Source of the DNA: Pseudomonas sp. RIT288
GTDB taxonomy: Bacteria; Pseudomonadota; Gammaproteobacteria; Pseudomonadales; Pseudomonadaceae
Direction of reading: 5' to 3'
DNA: 64,000 bases
Assembly (NCBI RefSeq): GCF_000631985.1
Contig: NZ_JFYN01000044.1
Location: 207,314 to 271,313 of the forward strand
The notes beneath the pieces are model-generated. The model saw only the letters and a program-made list of their open reading frames with translations. It ran no database searches and had not been told where the DNA came from. Made by a program: the position numbers and the translations under genes. Positions 49,936-59,152 of the stretch are shown here, one piece after another. Numbering within the stretch: position 1 is the first letter of the stretch; each line of letters starts with the position of its first letter.

Positions 49936-52900
49936 GCGCTGCCGGACGCTGTTGGCGGGCATGCTGCTGAGCTTGTATCTGGCGGCGCCGGCGTATGCGT
50001 TCACACCGTCCGACTCGCCACTCTTGAGCGCAGCGGCGGTGCCGCCCAATGTGATGTTGCTGATCGACGATTCCGGCAGCATGAACAGCATTATTTATGC
50101 GCCAGGATTCGATCCCGGTGTTGATCGCACAGCCGCCCGGCAGTGCAACGCGTTGCTCGGACTGTGCCTGAGTTCGACCCCCATTACCGGTGACTCGGTG
50201 TTTCTCTCAAGCCTGCCGACCTCCGGTTGTTCCGGTGGGGCCTATGCCTTTTACAACAACAGTGTTGCGCCGCTGTGCCTGAAACTGCCGGATCCGGTGG
50301 GTGGCGGCAACACCCGCTACACCGGGGATTACATTGCCTATGTGTTCGGGTTGGCGATCAACAACGGCACCCGCGACTTCACCAACGGGGCAATTCCCAA
50401 CGACTATCGGATCAACGTGGCGCGCAACGTGTCCACCGCGCTGGTCACCAGCAACCGTACCTTGCGCATGGGCCTGTCGACTTTCAATCCGGTCACCAGT
50501 AACAACTCGGGCAATGGCGGATATATCGCGCGATCGATCAGCGACCTGTCACCGGTCTCCGGCAGCGTGACCCAGGCGCAGGCCGACGCCAACTACAACG
50601 CGCTGATTTCTTCGATCAACGGTTTGAGCGCCGTGGCCAATACGCCGCTGGCAGAAACCTATTACGAAATCACTCGCTACATGCGTGGCATGGCGCCGTA
50701 CTACAACAGCACGCCGACGACCTACACCAGCCCGATCCAGTACCGCTGCCAGAAGAACTACGGCGTGGTGATCACCGACGGTTTGCCGACTTACGACCGC
50801 ACCTTCCCGAGCAATGATCCGCTGGGTGGCAGTCGCCTGCCGAACTGGGATGGCATCAACAATGACGGCAACAACCTCAATGGCGATAGCGAGGGCGACA
50901 CGCTGTATCTCGACGACATTGCCAAATTCGCCTTCGATATCGACATGCGTTCCACGGGGACTGACGCCGCTGGCAAAAGCTGGAATGCCGTGGATTTTCC
51001 CAAGCAGAACATGAACACCTACACCGTGGGTTTTACCGCCGACAACGACATGCTGTCGGACTCCGCGGCTTACGGGCAGGGCAGGTATTACCAGGCGACC
51101 GACAGCACGGGCCTCAATGCCGCGCTGTCCTCGGCGTTGAGCGATATCACCTCCAAGGCCGGTTCCGGCGGCAGCGGGGTCACCAGCGGTACTACGCTGG
51201 CCAGTGGCACCCGTTATTTCCAGACCAGCTACGACCCCAAGGACTGGCGCGGGACGATCAAGTCCTTCGGCTTCACCTCGGCCGGTGCGGTGAATACTTC
51301 GGCAGCGTTGTGGAGCACCGATACCACGATCGTGCCGGGCGCGACCGCACCGACTTATCAATCATGGAACACCGGCAGCAACGCCACCGTCACCCTGGCC
51401 TACGGCAATTTCTCCGCTGCGCAACAGACCACGCTCAGCCAGAGCCTGCCCACCGGCATCAGCGGCAACGATCTGGTGGAATGGAGCAAGGGCACCAACA
51501 AGACCGGGCTGAAAGTGCGCAGCGTATTGCTTGGCGACATCATCAACTCGCCGCTGGTGCTGGTCTCGCCCAGCGATAAAACCGCCTCCGACCTCTCGGG
51601 CGACACCACCTACACCACGTACCTGACCACCAAAGCGGCGAACATGAACTCGAGTCTGGTGGTGAATGCCAACGACGGTTTCGTCAACGTGATCAACTCG
51701 GCCAACGGCACCCGGCGTTATGCCTACATGCCGTCCAGCGTGTTGCCTTCGCTGCGGCTGATTGCCGATCCGGCATACATCAATGGCGTCAGCCACAAGT
51801 TTCTGGTGGACGGTCAGGTCGGGGTCTACGACCTTCAGTTCAACAGTGCCTGGAAAACCGTGGCCATCGGCGGTACCGGCGCTGGCGGCAAGACTTTCTA
51901 TGCGTTGCAGTTGTTCGATGCGTCGGCTGGCAATGTTCTCAATGCCTTGTGGGAAGTCAGTGCACCTGCCACGGCGAACACTGCGAACGCCTTCAATGAT
52001 CTGGGTTACGCCTATGCCCGGCCGGAAGTGGCACGCTTGGCTGATGGTCGCTGGGCGGCGTTCATTGCCAATGGTTATGGCAGCAACTCCGGTGTGGCGG
52101 CGTTGTATGTGCTGGATGTGCGTGACGGTTCGTTGATCAAGAAGATCGTGATCGACAGCACCGAAACCACCAATGGCCTGTCGTCGGTGAAGCTCAAGGT
52201 CAATTCTTCGAACGTGGTTCAGGCCGCGTACGGTGGTGACTTGAAAGGGCGCTTGTGGAAATTCGACCTGAGCGCGACGTCGACCGACAGTTGGGGCGTG
52301 GCGTTCTCCGGTAAACCGCTGTTCACCACGGCGGGCGGGGCGACCCAGCCGATCACCGCGCAGCCGCTGCTGGCGGACAATTCGCTGGGGGGCAAACAGG
52401 TATTTTTCGGCACCGGAAAATTCAACGAGACCGCCGACAAGACCAACAAGGATCTGCAGGCGTTTTATTCGGTGTGGGATGCCGACGGCGGTTCCGGGCA
52501 GCTGACGGTCAGCAGCCTGCAGACGCAGGCGGTGACCGGGGTGTTCTCCGGCAGCACCGGGCAGTTCATCACCACCAGCCAGAACGACACGACCTATCCG
52601 GGGGAGAAGGGCTGGTATCTGCCTTTGGTGTACAACAACGTGCTGACCGGCGAGAGGGTGATCAATCAGGCGAGCCTGGTGCTCGGACGCATCGTGTTTA
52701 CCACCGCCAGTGTCGACACCACCGACCCGTGTGCCAGTTTCGGCACTGGCAAACTGGTCGAACTCGATGCGTTCAGCGGTAAGATGCTCAACTACGCGGT
52801 ACTCGACACCAACGCCGATGGCGAGGTCGACAGCAACGACACGATTTCCAGCGGCGTGGTGTTCACCGGCGGGATTCCGACCCTGAACGCCATCGTCAAT

Positions 52901-53005
52901 GGTGCGACGCGCAAGATCGTCAACGATTCCAGTGGCACTGTCACCACACTGGTGGAAAAATCCGGCGGCGGCAGCCGTCGTATCATGTGGCGACAAATAC
53001 AGTAA
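49922..53005 (+). CDS. pilY1: Type IV pilus tip adhesin and surface sensor PilY1
   Basis: A 1027-residue exported protein. Signal peptide about 1-26 (LYLAAPAYA). The von Willebrand A domain has a MIDAS site DDSGSMN at about 49-55. The C-terminal beta-propeller (about 500-1000) has an EF-hand-like calcium loop DTNADGEVD at 962-970, matching the Ca-binding loop that controls retraction in P. aeruginosa PilY1. PilY1 sits on the minor pilin complex, mediates adhesion and mechanosensing, and raises c-di-GMP. The start at 49922 lies inside pilX. No pilY2 follows: pilE starts 15 bases later. Confidence 0.95.
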   Translation: MRSIERCRTLLAGMLLSLYLAAPAYAFTPSDSPLLSAAAVPPNVMLLIDDSGSMNSIIYAPGFDPGVDRTAARQCNALLGLCLSSTPITGDSVFLSSLPTSGCSGGAYAFYNNSVAPLCLKLPDPVGGGNTRYTGDYIAYVFGLAINNGTRDFTNGAIPNDYRINVARNVSTALVTSNRTLRMGLSTFNPVTSNNSGNGGYIARSISDLSPVSGSVTQAQADANYNALISSINGLSAVANTPLAETYYEITRYMRGMAPYYNSTPTTYTSPIQYRCQKNYGVVITDGLPTYDRTFPSNDPLGGSRLPNWDGINNDGNNLNGDSEGDTLYLDDIAKFAFDIDMRSTGTDAAGKSWNAVDFPKQNMNTYTVGFTADNDMLSDSAAYGQGRYYQATDSTGLNAALSSALSDITSKAGSGGSGVTSGTTLASGTRYFQTSYDPKDWRGTIKSFGFTSAGAVNTSAALWSTDTTIVPGATAPTYQSWNTGSNATVTLAYGNFSAAQQTTLSQSLPTGISGNDLVEWSKGTNKTGLKVRSVLLGDIINSPLVLVSPSDKTASDLSGDTTYTTYLTTKAANMNSSLVVNANDGFVNVINSANGTRRYAYMPSSVLPSLRLIADPAYINGVSHKFLVDGQVGVYDLQFNSAWKTVAIGGTGAGGKTFYALQLFDASAGNVLNALWEVSAPATANTANAFNDLGYAYARPEVARLADGRWAAFIANGYGSNSGVAALYVLDVRDGSLIKKIVIDSTETTNGLSSVKLKVNSSNVVQAAYGGDLKGRLWKFDLSATSTDSWGVAFSGKPLFTTAGGATQPITAQPLLADNSLGGKQVFFGTGKFNETADKTNKDLQAFYSVWDADGGSGQLTVSSLQTQAVTGVFSGSTGQFITTSQNDTTYPGEKGWYLPLVYNNVLTGERVINQASLVLGRIVFTTASVDTTDPCASFGTGKLVELDAFSGKMLNYAVLDTNADGEVDSNDTISSGVVFTGGIPTLNAIVNGATRKIVNDSSGTVTTLVEKSGGGSRRIMWRQIQ

Positions 53006-53020
53006 GTGAGAGTTTGAGGC

Positions 53021-53422
53021 ATGCGCAGATTCAACCGAGGCTTCACCCTGATCGAAATCATGATCGTGATTGCGATCATCGGGATCATCATCACCATCGC
53101 CGCACCGAGCTACACCGAGTACCTGAAAAAGGGCCGGCGCGCCGAAGTGGTGTCGCTGCTCTCGGAGCAGGCGCAGAGCCTCGAGCGTTTCTATACCAAA
53201 AACAACGTCTACACCGGCATCACCGGTCTGAGCACGGGCAATGATTTCTACACCATCACCCCGACGATCGCTGACCAGACCTTCCTGCTGACCGCCACCC
53301 GCAAGGCTGGCACTGCCATGGCCACCGACAAGTGCGGGGACTTCACCCTGACCAACACCGGTGTCAGAAGCATGAACAACGCAACCACCGGGCTGACCAC
53401 CAAGGATTGCTGGGGCCGCTGA
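53021..53422 (+). CDS. pilE: Minor pilin PilE
   Basis: A 133-residue minor pilin of the PilE class. Prepilin site MRRFNRG|FTLIEIMIVIAIIGIIITIAAPSYTEYLKKGRRAEVVSLLSEQAQSLERFY is the canonical N-terminus with Glu5. The C-terminal cysteines (DKCGDF and KDCWGR) form the pilin disulphide loop. It is the last gene of the fimU operon. Size is at the low end of the family. Confidence 0.93.
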   Translation: MRRFNRGFTLIEIMIVIAIIGIIITIAAPSYTEYLKKGRRAEVVSLLSEQAQSLERFYTKNNVYTGITGLSTGNDFYTITPTIADQTFLLTATRKAGTAMATDKCGDFTLTNTGVRSMNNATTGLTTKDCWGR

Positions 53423-53435
53423 GGTACCTTCTCAA

Positions 53436-53464
53436 GGGCGCCTTTTGCGCCCACTGTCTTTTTT
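53436..53464 (+). terminator. Probable terminator between pilE and thiO
   Basis: GGGCGC (53436-53441), loop ctttt, GCGCCC (53447-53452), then actgtctttttt. The run of T starts five bases after the stem. It lies 14 bases past pilE and 16 before thiO. Confidence 0.65.
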
Positions 53465-53479
53465 ACGGTTGGATCAAAC

Positions 53480-54580
53480 ATGACCAGGCAACAGCAAGTG
53501 GTGATTGTCGGTGGCGGGGTGATTGGCCTGCTGACCGCCTACAACCTCGCCTCCGAAGTGCGCAGCGTGGTGCTGCTGGATCGTTCGAACGTCGGCCAGG
53601 AATCGTCCTGGGCCGGCGGCGGTATCGTTTCGCCGCTGTACCCGTGGCGCTACAGTCCGGCAGTCACCGCGCTGGCGCATTGGTCGCAGGATTTTTATCC
53701 ACAGCTGGGCGAGCGGCTGTTTGCCGCTACCGGGGTTGATCCCGAAGTGCACACCACCGGCCTGTATTGGCTGGATCTGGAGGATGAAGCCGAAGCACTG
53801 GCCTGGGCCGAGCGGGAAAACCGTCCGCTGCGGGCTGTGGATATCTCGGCGGCGCACGATGCGGTGCCGGTACTGGGCGACGAGTTCTCCCGGGCGATCT
53901 ACATGGCCGATGTGGCCAATGTGCGTAACCCGCGTCTGGTCAAATCGTTGAAAGCCGCTTTGCTGGCGCTGCCGAACGTGACCATTCACGAGCAATGCGA
54001 AGTCAGCGGGTTTGTTCGCGAAGGCGAGCGGGTGGTTGGCGTCGAAACGTCCAAAGGCCTGATCCGCGGCGAGCAGATCGTGCTGACGGCCGGCGCATGG
54101 AGTGGTGATCTGCTCAAGACATTGGAGCTGACGCTGCCGGTCGAGCCGGTCAAGGGCCAGATGATTCTCTACAAGTGCGCAGCGGATTTCCTGCCGAGCA
54201 TGGTGCTGGCCAAGGGACGTTATGCGATTCCGCGTCGCGACGGGCACATTCTGATCGGCAGTACGCTGGAGCACGAAGGTTTCGACAAGACCCCGACCGA
54301 TGTCGCGCTGGAGAGTCTCAAGGCTTCGGCGGTCGAGCTGCTGCCGGCGCTGGCGCAGGCCGAAGTGGTGGGGCATTGGGCCGGTTTGCGCCCGGGCTCG
54401 CCGGAGGGGATTCCGTATATCGGCCGGGTGCCGGGGTTTGAGGGGTTGTGGCTGAACTGCGGGCATTACCGCAACGGCCTGGTGCTGGCGCCGGCGTCGT
54501 GTCAGTTGTTCGCCGATGTGATGCTGGGGCATGCGCCGATTATCGATCCGGCGCCGTATGCGCCTGAAGGCCGCATTTAG
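53480..54580 (+). CDS. thiO: Glycine oxidase ThiO
   Basis: An FAD-dependent amine oxidase of 366 residues (family about 365) that oxidises glycine to the imine used for thiazole formation in thiamine synthesis. The dinucleotide motif VVIVGGGVIGLLTAYNLA is at about 7-24. The DAO fold shows SSWAGGGIVSPLYPWRY (about 42-58) and GHWAGLRPGSPEGIPYIGRVPGFEGLWLNCGHYRNGLVLAP near the end, with the Arg that binds substrate carboxylate. It lies between pilE and pilR, the same place as PA4548. The start has GGATCAAAC upstream. Confidence 0.92.
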   Translation: MTRQQQVVIVGGGVIGLLTAYNLASEVRSVVLLDRSNVGQESSWAGGGIVSPLYPWRYSPAVTALAHWSQDFYPQLGERLFAATGVDPEVHTTGLYWLDLEDEAEALAWAERENRPLRAVDISAAHDAVPVLGDEFSRAIYMADVANVRNPRLVKSLKAALLALPNVTIHEQCEVSGFVREGERVVGVETSKGLIRGEQIVLTAGAWSGDLLKTLELTLPVEPVKGQMILYKCAADFLPSMVLAKGRYAIPRRDGHILIGSTLEHEGFDKTPTDVALESLKASAVELLPALAQAEVVGHWAGLRPGSPEGIPYIGRVPGFEGLWLNCGHYRNGLVLAPASCQLFADVMLGHAPIIDPAPYAPEGRI

Positions 54581-54612
54581 TCAGATATTTCTCTGTAGCC
54601 TGGCAGATCGCT

Positions 54613-54688
54613 TTCGCGAGCAGGCTCGCTCCCACAGTTGATCTTTGTCGATCACAAAATCCAATGTGGGAGCGAGCCTGCTCGCGAA
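54613..54688. repeat. REPIN, family B
   Basis: TTCGCGAGCAGGCTCGCTCC-type arm (54613-54636) and its inverse (54665-54688) around 28 bases. It separates the converging thiO and pilR genes. Confidence 0.9.
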
Positions 54689-54695
54689 GGGGCCC

Positions 54696-56042
54696 TCAAT
54701 CCAGGCCTAATTTCTTCAGGCGATAACGCATCGACCGAAACGACAGACTCAAGCGCTGCGCCGCCGCAGTACGATTCCAGCGCGTTTCCTCCAGCGCCTG
54801 CAGAATCAGCTTGCGCTCGACGTTTTCCAGATAATCCTCAAGATTATCGATCTGCGTCAGGTCGGCGATACCGCCTTCGACTGCGCAATTGCCTTCGCTG
54901 AGACGTAAGTCCGCGGCCTCGATCAACTGGTTTTCACACAACGTGTGCGCCCGTTCGAGGACGTTTTCCAGCTCCCGTACATTCCCCGGAAAGCGGTAAC
55001 TCTTCAGCGCCTCAAGCGCCTGCGGGTGCAAACGAGCCGCGGCGCGGCCGCTGCCTGCCGCCAGACGCTGGAGCATGTGCGCAGCCAGTACTTCGATGTC
55101 ATCGCGCCGTTCGCGCAGGGATGGCACGCGCAGTTCGATCACGTTCAAGCGGTAATACAGGTCCTGGCGAAAGCGCCCGGCGGCGACCTCGGCGTCGAGA
55201 TCCTTGTGGGTGGCGCAAAGAATGCGTACATCGACCACCGCTTCCTGCTGGCCGCCGATACTGCGCACGGCTTTCTCCTGAATCGCCCGCAGCAATTTGA
55301 CCTGCATCGACAGTGGCAGGTCCGCCACCTCGTCGAGAAACAGGGTGCCGCCGTGTGCGGCCTGAAACAGTCCGGGTTTGTCCTCGACCGCGCCAGTGAA
55401 GCTGCCCTTGCGATGGCCGAAAAACTCGCTTTCCATCAGCTCCGATGGAATTGCCCCGCAGTTGACCGGCACAAACGGCTTGCTGGCGCGCGGCCCCTGT
55501 TCGTGGATCAGCCGAGCGACCAGTTCTTTGCCGCTGCCCGATTCTCCGCTGATGTAGACCGGGGCCTGACTGCGCGCCAGTTTGTCGATCTGTTTGCGCA
55601 GGTCGCGCATGGGCTGCGAGTCGCCGAGCAGGCGCCGATCTATCGACGATACGGCGCCACCCACCGCCGGCATGCGCAACGCGGTGCTGACCAGTTCGCG
55701 CAGGCGCGTGAGATCAACCGGCTTGGTGAGGAAGTCGAAGGCTCCGGCCTTCAGCGCATTGATCGCGGTTTCCAGGCTGCCATAGGCGGTGATCATCGCC
55801 ACCGGCAGTTGTGGATAACGTTGCTGGATGTGCTGCACCAGGTCCAGCCCCGTGCCGTCGGGCAGGCGCATGTCGGTCAGGCACAGGTCGAACGCATTGC
55901 GCTGCAACAGCGCCTGGGCTTCGCCGAGGTTGCGTGCGCTGAAGGTGTCGAGTTTCATCCGTCCCAGGGTGATTTCCAGGAGTTCGCGGATATCCGGTTC
56001 GTCGTCGACGATGAGGATTTTTTGCCGTGGGCTCGTGTTCAA
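54696..56042 (-). CDS. pilR: Sigma-54-dependent response regulator PilR
   Basis: An NtrC-type regulator of 448 residues. The receiver domain has ILIVDDEPD and phospho-acceptor Asp57 (LTDMRLPDG). The sigma-54 AAA+ domain has GESGSGKE (about 166), the sigma-54 contact loop as GSFTGA (Ser for Ala, as in other PilR), and Walker B GGTLFLDEVADLP. The C-terminal Fis-type HTH has WNRTAAAQRLSLSFRSMRYRLKKLGLD. The start is a TTG at 56042 that overlaps the pilS stop (TTGA); the frame open beyond it lies inside pilS. PilR activates pilA and represses its own signal loop through PilS. Confidence 0.94.
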   Translation of the reverse strand: MNTSPRQKILIVDDEPDIRELLEITLGRMKLDTFSARNLGEAQALLQRNAFDLCLTDMRLPDGTGLDLVQHIQQRYPQLPVAMITAYGSLETAINALKAGAFDFLTKPVDLTRLRELVSTALRMPAVGGAVSSIDRRLLGDSQPMRDLRKQIDKLARSQAPVYISGESGSGKELVARLIHEQGPRASKPFVPVNCGAIPSELMESEFFGHRKGSFTGAVEDKPGLFQAAHGGTLFLDEVADLPLSMQVKLLRAIQEKAVRSIGGQQEAVVDVRILCATHKDLDAEVAAGRFRQDLYYRLNVIELRVPSLRERRDDIEVLAAHMLQRLAAGSGRAAARLHPQALEALKSYRFPGNVRELENVLERAHTLCENQLIEAADLRLSEGNCAVEGGIADLTQIDNLEDYLENVERKLILQALEETRWNRTAAAQRLSLSFRSMRYRLKKLGLD

Positions 56043-57649
56043 CTTTGTTTCCGTCCGTGAGCAAAGGTGATGCGAAAGCAGCCGCCGCCTTGGCGTGGTT
56101 TGAAGTCTAGGCGCGCCTGGTTGCTTTCGCACAGCTCACGGGACAGATAAAGCCCAAGGCCGGTGCCCTGGCTGCTGGTGGTGAAGAACGGTTCGAACAG
56201 ATGCGCCTGCTGATCGGGCGGCACACCGGGGCCGTTGTCCTGCACTTCGAGTACCGCCAACTGGCTGTCGGGGTCGATGAACAGTGCCAGCCAGACTTCA
56301 GCCTGCTCGTGCTCCAGGGCGCTGTGCCGCCAGCCGTTGCGTAACAGATTGTCGAGAATCTGTGTGAGCTGGTCGGGGTCCATCAACGTGATGAAGTCCC
56401 CGGAATTGATCCGCAAATGAATCGATTGGCGCTCGCTCGCCTGTTCGCGGCTCTGGGCAACAAAGTGTTCCAGCCACGGCTTGAGATCCAGGCGTTGCGG
56501 AGCGCTCTGCTGGCGGCGCGACAGTTGCAGGACGTTTTCGATGACTCGGTTCATGCGCTGGGAGTGGTCTTGAATAATCTGCGTCAGACGCCGATCCGCG
56601 CTATCGAGTTCCTCGGACTCGCCCAATAACTGCGCGGCATGACTGATGGCACCCAGCGGGTTACGGATTTCATGGGCGATGCCGGCGGTCAGGCGCCCGA
56701 GTGCGGCGAGCTTGAGTTGCTGGGCTTGCTGGGCGACTTGCGCGAGGTCTTCGAGAAATATCAGGGTTTGCTGGTTCGGGCTCTGTGCGAGGGCGATGAA
56801 GTTCGGTTGCAGCTCCAGACCGTTGCCGGGAATCTTCAGGCTCTGCGGGCGCAGGGTCGGGTTGCTCAGCCACAGTTGCAGGCGCTCGACCAGTGCCGGC
56901 GAGTAGTCATCGATCAAATGTCCCTCAAGGTGCGACTGCGCCAGCAGGTTTTTCGCGCTGTGATTGGCCAGTTGCACCCGACGCTGTTCGTCGAGCACCA
57001 GGATGCCGGTGCGCATGCGCTGCAGAATCAGGGCGTTGAGGGCCTCGAGGCCGACCACTTCGCTGGCGCGCTGTTCGGCGAGGGTCTCGCTGACTTCCAG
57101 GCGCCGGACCAGACCCTGTACCAGCAGCGATGCGGCAAAACACAGAGCGCCGAGGGTTCCGGCCTGCAGGTAATCATTGGCGCTCAGGGGATGGCTGAAA
57201 CCCAGCAGGAAACTGGAAACGACAATGCCGAGGGCGCCGATGGCGGCAATCAGCAGTCCGATGCGTCGGCGCAGCAGGGTATTGGCGATCGCCACCGAGA
57301 CAATCAGCAGGTTGCCGATGGCGCTGGCGACGCCGCCCGCCGCGTAGAACAGGCCGCACAGCAGCAGCACATCGACCAGCGCCAGGCTGAACATCTGCGC
57401 CGGGCGGCGGGTGTTCTCCAGGAACACCACCAGCAGAATGTTCAACACCAGATACAACCAACTGCCGCTGCGTAGCAGGTCGTCGTCGGCCGACGTCAGC
57501 AGGCGGTTGTCCATGTTGCTGGAGATCAGCAGCACCAGGGTGATGCCGACGCTTAAACGGTAGAGATGATAGAGACGCAGCAGGCGCTGCGCCTGTTTAC
57601 TGTCGGCGTGGGCGGCCTCAGCGATCACTGGTGCCCGGGCCTTGCTCAA
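56039..57649 (-). CDS. pilS: Sensor histidine kinase PilS
   Basis: A 536-residue membrane sensor kinase. Six membrane segments lie in about 30-185, then a PAS-like region (about 205-290). The HisKA phospho-acceptor is His326 (GIAHEIRNPLGAISHAAQLL), followed by HATPase motifs DQLTQILDNLLRNGWRHS (N box), VQDNGPGVPPD and TTSSQGTGLGLYL. In P. aeruginosa PilS senses PilA in the membrane and controls PilR. The start is taken as TTG at 57649; a GTG seven codons later is also possible. It overlaps the small PP0621-type gene by 32 bases. Confidence 0.92.
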   Translation of the reverse strand: MSKARAPVIAEAAHADSKQAQRLLRLYHLYRLSVGITLVLLISSNMDNRLLTSADDDLLRSGSWLYLVLNILLVVFLENTRRPAQMFSLALVDVLLLCGLFYAAGGVASAIGNLLIVSVAIANTLLRRRIGLLIAAIGALGIVVSSFLLGFSHPLSANDYLQAGTLGALCFAASLLVQGLVRRLEVSETLAEQRASEVVGLEALNALILQRMRTGILVLDEQRRVQLANHSAKNLLAQSHLEGHLIDDYSPALVERLQLWLSNPTLRPQSLKIPGNGLELQPNFIALAQSPNQQTLIFLEDLAQVAQQAQQLKLAALGRLTAGIAHEIRNPLGAISHAAQLLGESEELDSADRRLTQIIQDHSQRMNRVIENVLQLSRRQQSAPQRLDLKPWLEHFVAQSREQASERQSIHLRINSGDFITLMDPDQLTQILDNLLRNGWRHSALEHEQAEVWLALFIDPDSQLAVLEVQDNGPGVPPDQQAHLFEPFFTTSSQGTGLGLYLSRELCESNQARLDFKPRQGGGCFRITFAHGRKQS

Positions 57650-57851
57650 GGTGAGCCTGGCTGCAATACCACTGTTGCTGAAGGTTCAGCGCGCGATCGC
57701 GCGGCAAGTGCACGCCACAATGGGCGCAGCGCACCATCGGCGCGGCATCTTGCTCGCGGGGCGACTGGGTGGAGGCGGCGGGCGCCTTGAATTTGCGCCA
57801 CAGCCATACCGCGGCGAAAATCAGGACAATCCAGAACAGTAAACGAAGCAT
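57618..57851 (-). CDS. Small membrane-anchored zinc-ribbon-like protein (PP0621 family)
   Basis: A 77-residue protein. A single N-terminal membrane helix (LRLLFWIVLIFAAVWLWRKF) is followed by a linker and a short cysteine/histidine module CAHCGVHLPRDRALNLQQQWYCSQAH with CxxC ... CxxxH spacing, likely binding zinc. The family is known by its P. putida locus tag PP0621, and its function is unknown. It overlaps the start of pilS by 32 bases, so it is in the pilS-pilR transcript. I do not recall this gene at the corresponding place in PAO1. Confidence 0.8.
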   Translation of the reverse strand: MLRLLFWIVLIFAAVWLWRKFKAPAASTQSPREQDAAPMVRCAHCGVHLPRDRALNLQQQWYCSQAHLEQGPGTSDR

Positions 57852-57931
57852 GATGGGCGGCTTTTCGGCTAATGATTCGGCAGTTTAGCCAAGGAGCCGG
57901 CAAGCGCACAGACTATTAATGCGCAGCAATG

Positions 57932-57962
57932 AAAAAGGGAGATCCGCAGATCTCCCTTTTTT
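57932..57962. terminator. Bidirectional terminator between bamD and the pilSR transcript
   Basis: AAGGGAGATC (57935-57944) with GATCTCCCTT (57949-57958), flanked by A and T runs. It lies about 16 bases past the bamD stop on the minus strand. Confidence 0.92.
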
Positions 57963-57978
57963 GTGACGCCCGGTGTGA

Positions 57979-59001
57979 TCAGTCGAACACGCCGAAGGTC
58001 ATGTAGCTGAACCACGAACGGTCTTCGTTGTTGCCTTCAGCCTCGTGATGTTCTTCTTCAATCACGTCACCGTTTTCGTCTTTAGGCTTGAGCTCGTTCG
58101 GAATCGCGTCTTTCGCGTCCTGGAACTGCTTCTGCACGTCCTGGTTGGCGCGGGTTTCTCCCGGCGGCAGCGGCGGACGCGATTCGATCAGGCCCAGCGT
58201 CGCCTTGCTCAGGAACGAGCGGTTGTCGGCTTCGGCAACCGATGGCACGAACTGACCGTCCTGCAGGCTTGGGTGGTTCGGGTAGTTGAGCTTCAGGGTT
58301 TCCAGGCTGGTGGCGGCCAGATCGTCCAGGTGCAGACGCTGGTAAGCCTCGGTCATCACCGCCAGGCCGTCACCGACCGATGGGGTTTCCTGGAAGTTTT
58401 CCACTACATAACGGCCACGGTTGGCGGCGGCGACGTAGGCCTGACGAGTCAGGTAGTAGTCGGCTACGTGGATTTCGTAGGCGGCCAGCAGGTTGCGCAG
58501 GTAAATCATGCGCTGCTTGGCGTCCGGCGCGTAGCGGCTGTTCGGGTAGCGGCTGGTCAGCTGCGCGAACTCGTTGTACGAGTCGCGGGCAGCGCCCGGG
58601 TCACGCTTGGTCATGTCCAGCGGCAGGAAGCGCGCCAGCAGGCCGACGTCCTGATCGAAAGAGGTCAGACCCTTGAGGTAATACGCGTAATCCACGTTCG
58701 GATGCTGCGGATGCAAACGAATGAAACGCTCGGCGGCGGACTTTGCAGCTTCCGGCTCGGCGTTCTTGTAGTTGGCGTAGATCAACTCCAGCTGTGCCTG
58801 ATCGGCGTAGCGACCGAACGGATAACGCGACTCCAGGGCCTTCAGCTTGGCTGTGGCGCTGGTGTAGCTGTTGTTGTCCAGGTCAGTCTGAGCCTGCTGA
58901 TACAGCTCGGCTTCGCTGAGGTTTTCGTCTACGACTTCCTTCGATGAGCAAGCAGCGGTCAATGCGAGGATGGCGATCAGCAGCAGGTGTTTCACTTGCA
59001 T
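57979..59001 (-). CDS. bamD: Outer membrane assembly lipoprotein BamD (ComL)
   Basis: An essential lipoprotein of the BAM complex, which folds outer-membrane proteins. It has 340 residues, longer than E. coli BamD (245) but normal for Pseudomonas. Lipoprotein signal MQVKHLLLIAILALTAAC with Cys at 18. TPR repeats follow (LYQQAQTDLDNNSYTSATAKLKALESRYPFGRYADQAQLELIYANYK is the first). The C-terminal extension (about 255-340) is acidic and low-complexity and absent in E. coli. The start at 59001 gives the signal peptide. Divergent from rluD. Confidence 0.96.
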   Translation of the reverse strand: MQVKHLLLIAILALTAACSSKEVVDENLSEAELYQQAQTDLDNNSYTSATAKLKALESRYPFGRYADQAQLELIYANYKNAEPEAAKSAAERFIRLHPQHPNVDYAYYLKGLTSFDQDVGLLARFLPLDMTKRDPGAARDSYNEFAQLTSRYPNSRYAPDAKQRMIYLRNLLAAYEIHVADYYLTRQAYVAAANRGRYVVENFQETPSVGDGLAVMTEAYQRLHLDDLAATSLETLKLNYPNHPSLQDGQFVPSVAEADNRSFLSKATLGLIESRPPLPPGETRANQDVQKQFQDAKDAIPNELKPKDENGDVIEEEHHEAEGNNEDRSWFSYMTFGVFD

Positions 59002-59152
59002 GGCGGCTTGCGTCCCTATGACGGCCGCTGTCTTGGGCGGGGCCGTCCTGTTATGATGAGCGCCCCGTTGAAAAGCCTCGGGGCAAAAGACGCCGTATTT
59101 AACCACAAGCGCGCAGCCGAAACCAAAGGCTGTGCCGACGCCCAGTCAGAGC

